A DNA stretch of 64,000 nucleotides, from assembly GCF_030209445.1 (NCBI RefSeq), contig NZ_JARVSD010000018.1:62001-126000 (forward strand), in the 5' to 3' direction. Under the pieces are notes generated by a model. That model made no database searches and was not told the origin of the DNA. It worked only from the letters and a program-made list of their open reading frames with translations. Shown here in pieces: positions 43,460-52,251 of the stretch. The DNA comes from Promicromonospora sp. MEB111. GTDB taxonomy: Bacteria > Actinomycetota > Actinomycetes > Actinomycetales > Cellulomonadaceae. Numbering within the stretch: the first letter of the stretch is position 1; each line of letters starts with the position of its first letter. A program made the translations under genes and the position numbers.

Positions 43460-44082
43460 GCAAGATGTCAGAGTTGCTTGGGCCCGATGAAATCCCCTTA
43501 CCGCTTTTCGCGCTGAAGGCAAGATCACGGGCCCGGTTGCGAGTGCATGGACCGAGCGCAACATTGGCCCGTGTGGAAGACCACGCTTGCGATGAATACA
43601 TCAAGACATTGCCCCGCAAGCGAGTGGCGGCAGGTGTCCTTCTGCGTGATGCAAATCGTCGGGTCGTGCTCATCGAACCGAGCTACAAGGTGAACTGGGA
43701 GATCCCTGGCGGAGTGGTGGAGGCGGACGAATCGCCTTGGTCGGCCGCCGAGCGTGAGCTGGAGGAGGAATTGGGGCTCGTCCGGCGAAATATGCCGGTT
43801 CTCGTTGTCGATTACGTTCCAGGTGCACCTGACGGAATGCCGGAAGGGTTGCTCTGGATCTTTGACGGAGGAGTACTCAGCGCCGCCGAGTGCGATGCGC
43901 TTCGCGGGCATGACGACGAGGTCAAGTCCGTGCAGATACTGTCGATGGCTGATGCCGTGCAGAAGACGAAAGAATCTTTGGCGCTCAGATTGCAGGTCGC
44001 GCTCGATGCCGCGCTGGCCGCGGAGACGTTCTACTGCGAGCGGGGCGTCCGGAGACCCTTGACGGAGCCGTTGTCCGTGTGA
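43399..44082 (+). CDS. NUDIX hydrolase of the accessory island
   Basis: 227 residues from GTG 43399. An alternative ATG at 43432 is in frame. The NUDIX box is complete: GGVVEADESPWSAAERELEEELGL (G-x5-E-x7-RELxEELG). About 75 residues precede the domain and 60 follow it, with no recognised motif. Codon use has many A/T third positions, unlike the neighbours (for example GATGAAATCCCCTTACC), suggesting acquisition. It lies directly after the broken HAD gene and 51 bp before the PP2C gene on the same strand. Substrate unknown; a nucleotide signal or modified nucleotide is possible. Confidence 0.85.
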   Translation: MVELSREILPAMLARLARALSKMSELLGPDEIPLPLFALKARSRARLRVHGPSATLARVEDHACDEYIKTLPRKRVAAGVLLRDANRRVVLIEPSYKVNWEIPGGVVEADESPWSAAERELEEELGLVRRNMPVLVVDYVPGAPDGMPEGLLWIFDGGVLSAAECDALRGHDDEVKSVQILSMADAVQKTKESLALRLQVALDAALAAETFYCERGVRRPLTEPLSV

Positions 44083-44120
44083 GCGCCGGACGAGGCGAAA
44101 GGGCCGCCGTAGTCGTGCTC

Positions 44121-44126
44121 TAGGGT
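44121..44126 (+). promoter_or_regulatory. -10 hexamer TAGGGT, leaderless start of the PP2C gene
   Basis: TAGGGT ends 7 nt before GTG 44134, so the phosphatase gene can be expressed separately from the NUDIX gene. Confidence 0.45.
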
Positions 44127-44133
44127 CTGCTGC

Positions 44134-44934
44134 GTGACCTCGCTTGCAGCAACCCGTGCCGGTGACCACAACAATCAGGACCGCCACATCGTGGGGGAAG
44201 GCTTCACGGTCGTGCTCGACGGCGCCACGTCGGTGGCGGGGGACCGCTCGCACGATCCGGGGTGGTTCGCAGGTCGGCTCGGCGAGGTCCTGGCTCGCGC
44301 ACTTCCTGGCGGCCCGTCGATCCCCGATGTCGTTGCCGCGGCGATCGAGGAGGTGCGTGACGTCGAGCGTCTCGTACCCGAGACGAGTCCGACCTCCACG
44401 GTTGCGATCGCCCGGTGGTCAGCCGACATCGTCGAGACCTATGTGCTGTGCGACAGCATCGTTGCCGTGCTCCACGAGGACGGGTCCGAGATGGTCCACA
44501 CCGATGACGACCTGGGCGACGTCCTCGGCGAGAAGCGACTGGAGTACCGTTCCCGGCTCGCGGCAGGCCACGGCTACGACGAAGGCCATCGCGCGCTGCT
44601 CATCGAGCTCCAACGGGAGCAGGCACGGTTGCGCAACGTCCCCGGGGGCTACTACGTGGCCGGAACGGATCCGGCGGCCGCTTACCACGGTGTTCAGAGC
44701 ACGACCGACCGGACCGGCGTGTCCGGGCTGCTGCTCGCGACGGACGGTGTCGACCCCGCCCGGCACCCCCGAGCCAGGTCGTGGCGGGATCTGTACGCGG
44801 AGGCGTTGGAGCATGGTCCGGATCGAGTCCTGCGTGATCTGCACGTTGCCGAGGCCGCCGACCCCGACGGACGTCGTTGGGTTCGCTCGAAGCGGCACGA
44901 CGACAAGACGCTTGTCGTCGTGCGGCTCGCCTGA
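44134..44934 (+). CDS. PP2C-like Ser/Thr protein phosphatase
   Basis: 266 residues. PP2C fold motifs: N-Q-D-R near residue 14, FTVVLDGATS (D-G metal ligand), SPTSTVAIARW, LLLATDGVD (metal-binding D-G) and the end motif KRHDDKTLVVV (D-D-x-T). All metal-binding Asp positions appear present, so it may be active on phosphoserine/threonine. Such stand-alone PP2C proteins regulate partner proteins or kinases. Convergent with the STAND NTPase (31 bp between stops). Confidence 0.75.
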   Translation: MTSLAATRAGDHNNQDRHIVGEGFTVVLDGATSVAGDRSHDPGWFAGRLGEVLARALPGGPSIPDVVAAAIEEVRDVERLVPETSPTSTVAIARWSADIVETYVLCDSIVAVLHEDGSEMVHTDDDLGDVLGEKRLEYRSRLAAGHGYDEGHRALLIELQREQARLRNVPGGYYVAGTDPAAAYHGVQSTTDRTGVSGLLLATDGVDPARHPRARSWRDLYAEALEHGPDRVLRDLHVAEAADPDGRRWVRSKRHDDKTLVVVRLA

Positions 44935-44964
44935 GCCGGCCGGGCGGGGCGTCGGCGGCGTCGG

Positions 44965-47865
44965 TCACAAGTCGGTGAGGAACTGGTCCAGCGGCTCCAT
45001 CTCGGTCCGCAGCCCTCGGGCAGCGTCGTCCTTTCCGGCTCGTTCCAGCACGGTCGCATACCCGTCCAGCGCCGATCGATACGTCGTCACGAACTGCACT
45101 GACTGTGTACCGCCCTGGTACCGGCGTCGGTAGAGGCCGAGCGCTTCGGCGAATCGCTCCCGCGCGAGCTCGTCGAGCCCGGCACGAGCCAGGGAGGACG
45201 CGGAGACGCCGAGGCTCCAGGCGAGGTTCTGCTCGCGCCGGTTCGGGTATCTGTTCGAGAGGTCCCGATAGATGGCGATGGCCTCGTCGTGGGCCCGGAC
45301 CGAGCTCTGGAGTCTGCCGAGGGTCGCATAGGCGCTGCCGAGGTCGGTGAGGGACCGGGCGCGCCCGGGCTCGAAGCGGACCGGGTTCCGGGCCGTGAGG
45401 CGTTCCCAGATCCGATGAGCTTCCTGATGCAGTGCCAGGCCTTTTTCGGCGCGATCGAGCAGCCCGTGGGTATTGCCGAGGTCGCCGAGGGCGAGGGCCA
45501 GGTCCGGTTCGTAGCGCGTCGGGGTCTCCGCCTCCAGGTGCCGCCAATGCTCCAGCGCCTCGAGGAAGTCGGAGTGCGCCAGATCGGTATCGCTGAGGTC
45601 GGTGTGGCACCGTCCGATGGAGCTGAGGGATCGCGCGAGCGAGGCGCGATGGCGGTCGTGCCGCGCAGCGAGGTGTCGACGTGCGGCCAGCGCCTCGCGG
45701 TGCGTTGTAAGGGATTCGCGGGGAAGCCCGAGGTCCCGGTACGAGACACCGAGGTTGTGCAGCGACTTGGCCAGGTCTGGCAGGAACCGCTCGGCGTCGA
45801 CGTGCGCATTCTGCTGCCACGTCCGTACGGCCTCGCGCCGCGCCTCCAGCGCCTCGGTGTACCGACCGAGCACGGCGAACGAGTCACCGAGGTTGTCGAG
45901 CGACTGGGCCAGGTTCGGCCAGTAGCGGCCGGCACGCCACCTTCCGAGCCGGCGGTACAGACGCGTCGCTTCCTCTCGCGCCCTGAGCGAGTCGTCGTAG
46001 CGGCCGAGCGTGTAGGTCCAGTTCCCGAGAACGTGCTGCGCGTGAGCGGTCCGGTAGGTGTGCGCGGACGGCCGGTCGTTGTTGATTGCAAGGACGAGGA
46101 GCTCGGCGACCCGGTGTCCGACCTCGTGGAGCGCGCTCGGCGGGTCCGGCCAGGGGAGCTGCTCGTGCACCGCACTGACCGTGCGCCATCGTGCGTCGAT
46201 GCCGTGCACGAGATCCAGCGCGAGCTGGGCCACGTCGTCTCCTCGGCGTGGGTCGAGGCGATCGGTGTCGGTTTCGTGAGTGCGGCCCGGGCGCCGAAAA
46301 CCGGAGGCGCTCGCGTGCTTGCGATCCTCGCTGCGCGACGGATCGGACGCGGCCCGCGTCAAGACGATCATGGCCCGGATTGCCTGGCTCTCGCTCAGGC
46401 CGTGCAAGAGGACCGCCCGCCGTTCGGAACTCACCAGGGCGCGACTCGCGTCTGTGGAGTCCGCGGCCGTGAGCACGGAGACGACCAGGTGCTCGGCCAA
46501 CCGGTCCGGGTGGAGGCTCCCGATCCATCCGGGGTCCCCGACGAGTGCCGGGTCACCGGAGCTCTCCGGGAATCCGTCGCCCGGCGGATACTGCTCGCGC
46601 AGCCAGCGGGCGGCCGACCGGGGATCGAGCCGAGAGCCCGGCGGACACAGCGACGCAGCACGACGGACCAGTGACTCGGCCTCGGCCTGGCTGTCCGCGC
46701 CGAGGAGGCACGCGGCGCCCACAAGGATCCGGAGTGTCTGGCCGTCGGTGGGGATCCCGGCCTCGTGGGCCGACCTCACCCAGCTGCGTGCCTCGTGCCG
46801 GAGCAGCTCGTCGAACACGGCGTGCATCGACACGTCCGCGTGGGTCCGCCGTGGTGCGCCCACGTCGGTCGGATGCTCCTCGGTCCGCAGCACCTGGATG
46901 AGTCCGATGGACAGCAGGTCGAGCATCCGCGCGCCGGGGACGACGTCGGGCAATGTCACCTGCACCGGGTTCCGGTCGAGGAACGCGGCGAAGTCCTGCA
47001 CCGCGACGTCGACGATCCTCTGCTGCTCGGCGAGGTGCCCGTCGTCGGCGTCGTGCGGGACGACCCGGTCGGACAGCTCGATGGGGTCGTATCTGCCGAC
47101 GACGGCGCCGACGTCGGACTGCTGGCACAGGTCCGACCACCACTCGCCGCCCCGGCGGGCGAGGAGGAGGACACGCACCGCCCCGGGATCGCTGTTCGCC
47201 TGGCGCAGCAGCTCGGCGACGCCGTCGCTCCTGTTCTCCGCGTAGTCGACGACGAACAGCACGGGCGCCTCGCGATGCGCGCGGCGCAACACCTGCATGG
47301 CCTCCGCCTCGACGCCGGCGCGAAGGTTGCGGCACTCCCATCCGCGCTTCCTCCGCATCGCGGTCTGCAGCTCGTGTGCGAGTCTCGTCTTGCCCACGCC
47401 GCCGGAACCAGTCACGAGCTGCACCCGCAGGGAACGTCTGCCGGTGTCATGGCCGTCGACGCACCAGTCGATCAGCTGCTGGAGCACGTCTTCACGGCCG
47501 ACGAACCTCACGATCTGGTCGTCACCCTCACGAACGGGGGAGAGCAGGCGGCCGGGGGCATCCTCGTCTCCCGGCGGCCGGACGCCGAGCTGCTGCGAGG
47601 CGAGGCGATCGTGGGCCTCACGGTCAGCCGCCTCCTGGTGCCGGTCGTGCAGGGTGAACCAGCGTTCGAGGAGCGTCGCACCGACGACCCCGCCGACGAC
47701 GGCGCCGGCGACCATGGTCTGCCGCACCCAGGGCGGTACGGACTCCGGGAGGACCGCTGCCGCGATGCCGACAAGGACGGCAAGAGTCGATGCGAAGCCA
47801 TACACCCAGAGCCGGCGCCCGCCCCCGCTGCTGACGTCCCCCGGCCCCACCTCCGCCACAGGCAC
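44965..47865 (-). CDS. membrane-anchored STAND NTPase with C-terminal TPR repeats
   Basis: 966 residues from GTG 47865; the in-frame GTG at 47859 is 7 nt after a TACGCT hexamer and may be the real leaderless start. Two transmembrane helices (about 20-40 and 49-67) are followed by FVGREDVLQQL (121-131), Walker A TGSGGVGKT (152-160), Walker B VLFVVDYAE (202-210), sensor region VRVLLLARRGGEWW and a helical winged/arm region, then about 8 TPR units from residue 630 (LGRYDDSLRAREEATRLYRRLG, LGRYTEALEARREAVRTW). This is the STAND plan: TPRs sense, the NTPase oligomerises. No separate effector domain is seen; the membrane helices may act as effector or anchor. Confidence 0.8.
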   Translation of the reverse strand: MPVAEVGPGDVSSGGGRRLWVYGFASTLAVLVGIAAAVLPESVPPWVRQTMVAGAVVGGVVGATLLERWFTLHDRHQEAADREAHDRLASQQLGVRPPGDEDAPGRLLSPVREGDDQIVRFVGREDVLQQLIDWCVDGHDTGRRSLRVQLVTGSGGVGKTRLAHELQTAMRRKRGWECRNLRAGVEAEAMQVLRRAHREAPVLFVVDYAENRSDGVAELLRQANSDPGAVRVLLLARRGGEWWSDLCQQSDVGAVVGRYDPIELSDRVVPHDADDGHLAEQQRIVDVAVQDFAAFLDRNPVQVTLPDVVPGARMLDLLSIGLIQVLRTEEHPTDVGAPRRTHADVSMHAVFDELLRHEARSWVRSAHEAGIPTDGQTLRILVGAACLLGADSQAEAESLVRRAASLCPPGSRLDPRSAARWLREQYPPGDGFPESSGDPALVGDPGWIGSLHPDRLAEHLVVSVLTAADSTDASRALVSSERRAVLLHGLSESQAIRAMIVLTRAASDPSRSEDRKHASASGFRRPGRTHETDTDRLDPRRGDDVAQLALDLVHGIDARWRTVSAVHEQLPWPDPPSALHEVGHRVAELLVLAINNDRPSAHTYRTAHAQHVLGNWTYTLGRYDDSLRAREEATRLYRRLGRWRAGRYWPNLAQSLDNLGDSFAVLGRYTEALEARREAVRTWQQNAHVDAERFLPDLAKSLHNLGVSYRDLGLPRESLTTHREALAARRHLAARHDRHRASLARSLSSIGRCHTDLSDTDLAHSDFLEALEHWRHLEAETPTRYEPDLALALGDLGNTHGLLDRAEKGLALHQEAHRIWERLTARNPVRFEPGRARSLTDLGSAYATLGRLQSSVRAHDEAIAIYRDLSNRYPNRREQNLAWSLGVSASSLARAGLDELARERFAEALGLYRRRYQGGTQSVQFVTTYRSALDGYATVLERAGKDDAARGLRTEMEPLDQFLTDL

Positions 47866-47993
47866 GAGCGTACGAGGAAGCGGACAATTCGGGAAGGTTT
47901 GTCGGCGGAGGCAAGGTTTCGCGATGAGGTTGAGCGGAACTGTGTCTGTTCTTCACCTGCACCCGGTCAGCCGGTGGCGCGACATCGTTCATG

Positions 47994-48578
47994 TCAGTGC
48001 ACGGGATCCGCCAGCACCACGACCCCCGGCTCCACGCTCAGCAGCGGCACCGTCAGCCGCGCGGCGTCGTCCACGTGGATCCGCGGGTGCGCGGGCTCCT
48101 CCGTCTCGTGGTATGTGCCCGGGCCGTAGAGCTGGCCGTACCGCACCACGACCCCGCCCGCGTCCAGGACGGCGGCCTCGTGCCAGGCCACGGCGTCGCC
48201 CCGGCCGGGCGGCGTCCAGGCGATGGACTGCGCGAGCACCCGGGGTGCGCCCGCGGCCTGTGCCGCCGCGAGCAGGTTCGCCGTGCCCTCGGTGCGGATC
48301 CGCGAGTTCGCGGCAGCGCGGGCCGGGATCGCCGCGACGTCGTCGGGCAGGTCGGTGAGCTGGTGCATCACCACGTCGGGCCGGTACGCGACGACGGCGG
48401 CCGTGAGCGCTTCGACGTCGTAGACGTCCACGACGACCGGGCTGCCCCCGAGCCGCTCGATGGCGCCCGCGCGTTCGGGCGAGCGCGTGGTGCCTGCGAC
48501 CTCATGGCCGGCCGCGACGAGCAGCGGCAGCAACCGGGACCCGATCACGCCGGTCGCGCCGGCGAGGAAGATGCGCAC
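47994..48578 (-). CDS. NAD(P)-binding epimerase/dehydratase-like protein
   Basis: 194 residues. Rossmann start MRIFLAGATGVIGSRLLPLL (G-x-x-G-x-x-G), DVYDVEAL, DVVMHQLTDLP, VVVRYGQLYGPGTYHE and HVDDAA. The YxxxK site is replaced (WHEAAVL), as in the atypical short SDRs of this type, which end near 195 residues, so it seems complete. Function unknown. It flanks the right edge of the island. Confidence 0.75.
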   Translation of the reverse strand: MRIFLAGATGVIGSRLLPLLVAAGHEVAGTTRSPERAGAIERLGGSPVVVDVYDVEALTAAVVAYRPDVVMHQLTDLPDDVAAIPARAAANSRIRTEGTANLLAAAQAAGAPRVLAQSIAWTPPGRGDAVAWHEAAVLDAGGVVVRYGQLYGPGTYHETEEPAHPRIHVDDAARLTVPLLSVEPGVVVLADPVH

Positions 48579-48730
48579 CGGCGCAGCCTAGGGAGGGGTA
48601 CTGCACGGTGCAAAGCGCGGACCGGATGGCCGGCTGTGGCCTCGTCACGCTCGTCCTGACCGGCAGCACGCTGAGGACCTCCGCACCCTCCCGTACGGCT
48701 TTCCGCAGTCTCCGCGCGGTCTCGGTTTCC

Positions 48731-48736
48731 TAGGTT
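48731..48736 (+). promoter_or_regulatory. -10 hexamer TAGGTT, leaderless start
   Basis: TAGGTT ends 7 nt before ATG 48744 and rules for that start over the TTG at 48735. Confidence 0.45.
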
Positions 48737-48743
48737 GAACAGC

Positions 48744-49859
48744 ATGTCCACAACGCCCAGACCTCACCGCATCCGCCGAGCGATCGCAGTACTTCTCATC
48801 GGCGCCGTCACCATGATCGGCGCGGTCGCGCTCGCCCTGGTACTCGGGCGCAACCAGGTACTCACCTCGGTGATCGCCGGCACTGCGCCTTCGACCTCGG
48901 CCACTCTTCTGAGAGTCACGGAACCTGGACCAGCGGGCACCTGGACGTCCGGCTCCTCGACCAGCGGCGGGGCGAGGTCGCCCTCCGGAGACGAGCGCTT
49001 TCGGATCGGCAGCATCACCAAGACCTTCGTGGCCACGGTGATCCTGCAGCTCGTGGACGAGGGCAAGGTGGACCTCGACGCACCCATCGAGACCTACCTG
49101 CCGGGCGTCGTGCCGAACGGCGCCGACATCACCGTGCGGCAGATCCTCAACCACACCAGTGGGCTGTACGACTACATGAAGGGAGAAGGCTGGTCCACCA
49201 ACCGGTGGCGGGGCGACGCCCGCTTCGCGGGCTATCTGCCCGACCAGTTGCTGGATGCCGCCGTCGAGCACCAGCCGTACTTCGCAGCCGGTACGGACTT
49301 CCGCTACTCCAACACCAACTACATCGTGGCGGGCAGGCTCGTCGAGGTCGTCACCGGCCGTCCGTACAGCGAGGTGATCGAGCACCGGATCCTCGGTCCG
49401 CTGAACCTGACCGGGACCTCGTTCCCGGGTGCTGACCCCACCATTCCGGAGCCGGCGATCCACGCAGCCACCACACTTGAGGACGGGCAGAGCGTCGACG
49501 TCACCGAGCAGAACGTCTCTCTCGACTGGGCCGCAGGAGAGATGGTCTCCACGACCCGTGATCTACAGGCCTTCTTCGAGGCACTCCTGGGCGGTGACCT
49601 GATCAGCGAGGAGTCCCTGGTGCAGATGCGGACGACCGTCCCGATGGGCATGGGTTTCCACTACGGGCTGGGTCTGGAGCGGTTCGACCTGCCCTGCGGC
49701 GGCACGCTGTGGGGACACGGCGGACAACTGCTCGGCTACGTGACCTATGCCTACCGGCGCGACGACGGCCGGAGCCTCACGATGCTGCTCGCCTCCGGCG
49801 AGAACGACGGTTTCATCTCGTTCGCGGCCGCCACGGGCGCGGCGTACTGCCTGACATGA
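48744..49859 (+). CDS. serine hydrolase, beta-lactamase/D-Ala-D-Ala peptidase class C-like
   Basis: 371 residues. N-terminal transmembrane or signal segment (RRAIAVLLIGAVTMIGAVALALVLG). Catalytic motifs SITK (Ser-x-x-Lys), Y-S-N (RYSNTNY) and H-G-G (WGHGGQ) identify the penicillin-binding-protein-like esterase family. The catalytic domain is extracytoplasmic. Substrate may be cell-wall peptides or esters. G+C is somewhat lower than neighbours. Confidence 0.88.
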   Translation: MSTTPRPHRIRRAIAVLLIGAVTMIGAVALALVLGRNQVLTSVIAGTAPSTSATLLRVTEPGPAGTWTSGSSTSGGARSPSGDERFRIGSITKTFVATVILQLVDEGKVDLDAPIETYLPGVVPNGADITVRQILNHTSGLYDYMKGEGWSTNRWRGDARFAGYLPDQLLDAAVEHQPYFAAGTDFRYSNTNYIVAGRLVEVVTGRPYSEVIEHRILGPLNLTGTSFPGADPTIPEPAIHAATTLEDGQSVDVTEQNVSLDWAAGEMVSTTRDLQAFFEALLGGDLISEESLVQMRTTVPMGMGFHYGLGLERFDLPCGGTLWGHGGQLLGYVTYAYRRDDGRSLTMLLASGENDGFISFAAATGAAYCLT

Positions 49860-49960
49860 TCAACTCAGGGGGTACTGCTGCCCCACGACAGTGCGGCACG
49901 TGCCGGTCAGACACGAGAATTGTTCGGCGTGGCACGTCGGGAACGGACCTGGCTGCGCTC

Positions 49961-50230
49961 CTAGGCGTCCAGACGCTCCTGAAGGACGACGGTCACGGTG
50001 TCGCCCTCCTCCTTGCCGATCGCCTTGCGCACGTCCGCCTTGACGGGCAGCTTGTGAGTGCCGTCTCCCAGGGCCATGAACGAACTCTGGAACGGGTGAC
50101 CGTCGATCGTTCCGCGGACCTTGACCAGGCCGCGAGTGCCGTAGTACATGACGGACTCGGGCCATACGACGTAGGTCCAGCCGCCCTCGTTCGGGCTCTT
50201 CTGCAGGGTCGCGGTGAACCGTTCGTCCAT
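49961..50230 (-). CDS. DUF1905 protein
   Basis: 89 residues. [40 protein letters not shown] and [24 protein letters not shown] are the DUF1905 beta-barrel consensus. Often a stand-alone single domain. No known biochemical role. Confidence 0.88.
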   Translation of the reverse strand: MDERFTATLQKSPNEGGWTYVVWPESVMYYGTRGLVKVRGTIDGHPFQSSFMALGDGTHKLPVKADVRKAIGKEEGDTVTVVLQERLDA

Positions 50231-50319
50231 GGTGGATTCCGTCCGCTCAGGAGTCGTCGTCGAGCCAACACCATGACACGGGCGCTGGAGCGGCGCCTAC
50301 CGTCAGAGGCAGCTCACCG

Positions 50320-50958
50320 TCACGACTCCAGCCACCGCAGGATCGCCAGCACCCGCCGGTTGTACCCGTCCGCCGCCACCAGCTCGAGCTTGTCGAAGAT
50401 AGCGTTCGAGTGCTTCTCCACCGCCGACGTCGAGATGAACAGCGCCCGGGCGATCCCTGCGTTGGTCCGCCCCTCGGCCATCAGTGCCAGCACCTCCCGC
50501 TCTCGCTCGCTCAGCATCCCGAGCCGGTGCGACGTGTCCCGGAACAGCTGCCCCACCACCTCGGGGTCCAGCACCAGGCCCCCGGACCGCACCCGGTCGA
50601 GGGCCTCCAGGAAGTCGTCCACGCCCATCACGCGGTCCTTGAGCAGGTAGCCGACGGCGCGTGCGTCCTCGCCCAGCAGCACCTGCGTGAACTGCCGCTC
50701 GACATACTGCGAGAGCACGAGGATGCCGACGTCCGGCCAGCGCTCCCGGATCGTGGCCGCCGCTCGCACGCCCTCGTCGGTGTGGGTCGGCGGCATGCGG
50801 ACGTCCAGCACGACGACGTCGGGTCGCTCGGCCGCCAGCCGGTTCAGCAGGCCCTCCGCGGAGCCGTAGGCAGCGACGACGTCGTGGCCCTCGTCCGCCA
50901 GGAGGCTGCGGATACCTTCCCGCAGCAGGGTGGAGTCCTCGGCCAGCATCACGCGCAC
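50320..50958 (-). CDS. NarL/FixJ-family response regulator
   Basis: 212 residues from GTG 50958 (VRVMLAEDSTLLREGIRSLL), overlapping the kinase stop by 10 bp. Receiver with D8, phosphoacceptor D52 (VVVLD) and K in LLKDRV. LuxR-type helix-turn-helix at the C-terminus: LSEREREVLALMAEGRTNAGIARALFISTSAVEKHSNAIFDKL. Target genes are not evident; the divergent DedA gene is the nearest other transcription unit. Confidence 0.92.
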   Translation of the reverse strand: MRVMLAEDSTLLREGIRSLLADEGHDVVAAYGSAEGLLNRLAAERPDVVVLDVRMPPTHTDEGVRAAATIRERWPDVGILVLSQYVERQFTQVLLGEDARAVGYLLKDRVMGVDDFLEALDRVRSGGLVLDPEVVGQLFRDTSHRLGMLSEREREVLALMAEGRTNAGIARALFISTSAVEKHSNAIFDKLELVAADGYNRRVLAILRWLES

Positions 50959-52124
50959 GGCAGCGTCACCTCGATCCGTGTGGGGCCGCCGACCGGGCTT
51001 TCGATGGTCAGTGCGCCACCCGCGGCGGCCGCACGGCCGGCCAGCCCGGCGAGCCCGTGGCCAGGGCGGGGTGCTGCGCCGCCCCCGCCGTCGTCGCTGA
51101 TCACCACGCGCATGATGTCGGCCTCCGGGTTCGTGTCGTCGGCGAGGCGCACCGCCACCCGTGCCCCCGCGGCCCCCGAGTGCCTCGCCACGTTCGTCAG
51201 CGCCTCCGCCACCACGTAGTACACCGTCGTCTCCACCGCGGCCGGCAGCCGCACCGGGACCGCCCAGTCCAACGCCGTCGGCACCGCGGTGTGCGACACG
51301 AGCTGTCGCAGCACCGGCTCCAGCCCGTGCGTGTCCAGCGTGGTGGGTCGTACCCGCCAGGCGACGTCGCGCAGGTCGGTCACCAGCTGCTCCGCCTCCC
51401 GCCCCGCCTGCTCCAGCAGCAGGGAGCCCGCCGAACCGGGCCCGGCCAGCCGCCGTGCCCGGTTGACCAGCAGCCCGAGGGCCACGGCGCGCTGCTGCAC
51501 GCCGTCGTGCAGGTCCCGCTCGATACGGCCGCGTTCCGCGTCGAGCGCCGACAGCAGGTCCGCGCGACTGACCGTCAGCTCCTCGACCTGCGCCGCCAGG
51601 CGTTCGCTGCGGCTCGGCGACAACCACCGGGCGGCGGTCCACCGGTCCAGCAGGCCCACCCCGAACAGTCCCATGAGGTCCAGGTACAGCAGGATCGCGC
51701 CGATGGGCACCAGGACGATCACGTCCCACGTGGAGAGACCGTCGCCCTGGACCGCCGCGTCCACGGTGAGGCGCACGTCGAACAGCCAGGACGCCAGGCT
51801 CACGACCACACCGAACACGCCGTACGCCAGCAGCCCCAGCACCAGCAGGCTCAGCGAGCTCATGCCGACGCGCAGCGCGAGGTACGCGGAGGCGCGCCAG
51901 GAGGTGAGCGGGGCGCCGTCGTCGGACCAGTCGAAGAACCGGACCGCGCGCCGGCGGTGCCACGCGACCACGGCACGAACCGGCCCGGGCGGCGCCGGGC
52001 GGCCCGCCGTCACGAGCGCCAGCACCGCGCAGAACAGGTCGGCCGGCCAGGTGACGGCGCCGAGGGCAGCACCCCACATCACCCGTGCGGGGGTGCTGTG
52101 CGGAGCGGCGGGGGCTGGGTTCAC
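50949..52124 (-). CDS. NarL-type sensor histidine kinase (HisKA_3)
   Basis: 391 residues from GTG 52124, chosen because TATCCT lies 6 nt upstream on the minus strand (leaderless). Three to four transmembrane helices (about 20-170) in a PspC/sensor-like N-terminal domain, dimerisation motif ERGRIERDLHDGVQQRAVAL with the phospho-His, and a HATPase domain (EALTNVARHSGAAG, SDDGGGG). Partner of the response regulator. Confidence 0.9.
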   Translation of the reverse strand: MNPAPAAPHSTPARVMWGAALGAVTWPADLFCAVLALVTAGRPAPPGPVRAVVAWHRRRAVRFFDWSDDGAPLTSWRASAYLALRVGMSSLSLLVLGLLAYGVFGVVVSLASWLFDVRLTVDAAVQGDGLSTWDVIVLVPIGAILLYLDLMGLFGVGLLDRWTAARWLSPSRSERLAAQVEELTVSRADLLSALDAERGRIERDLHDGVQQRAVALGLLVNRARRLAGPGSAGSLLLEQAGREAEQLVTDLRDVAWRVRPTTLDTHGLEPVLRQLVSHTAVPTALDWAVPVRLPAAVETTVYYVVAEALTNVARHSGAAGARVAVRLADDTNPEADIMRVVISDDGGGGAAPRPGHGLAGLAGRAAAAGGALTIESPVGGPTRIEVTLPCA

Positions 52125-52130
52125 CTCGCC

Positions 52131-52136
52131 AGGATA
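52131..52136 (-). promoter_or_regulatory. -10 hexamer TATCCT, leaderless start of the kinase operon
   Basis: On the minus strand TATCCT ends 6 nt before GTG 52124. Confidence 0.4.
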
Positions 52137-52239
52137 GGGACGGCGGCGGCCGGGCGGACTGCGGAAAACCACACGTCACCTGCGGCATACCCCCACGCTG
52201 TGACGGACTACCACAGTCCGCCGACCCTCCGCGGCCGAA

Positions 52240-52245
52240 TAGCGT
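52240..52245 (+). promoter_or_regulatory. -10 hexamer TAGCGT, leaderless start of DedA gene
   Basis: TAGCGT ends 6 nt before ATG 52252. Confidence 0.45.
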
Positions 52246-52251
52246 AGGGGC

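Noticed and set aside
47994-48578. Epimerase as a truncated pseudogene at the right edge of the island
   Set aside because: Short members of about 195 residues are usual for this subgroup and the frame ends naturally after the last strand.
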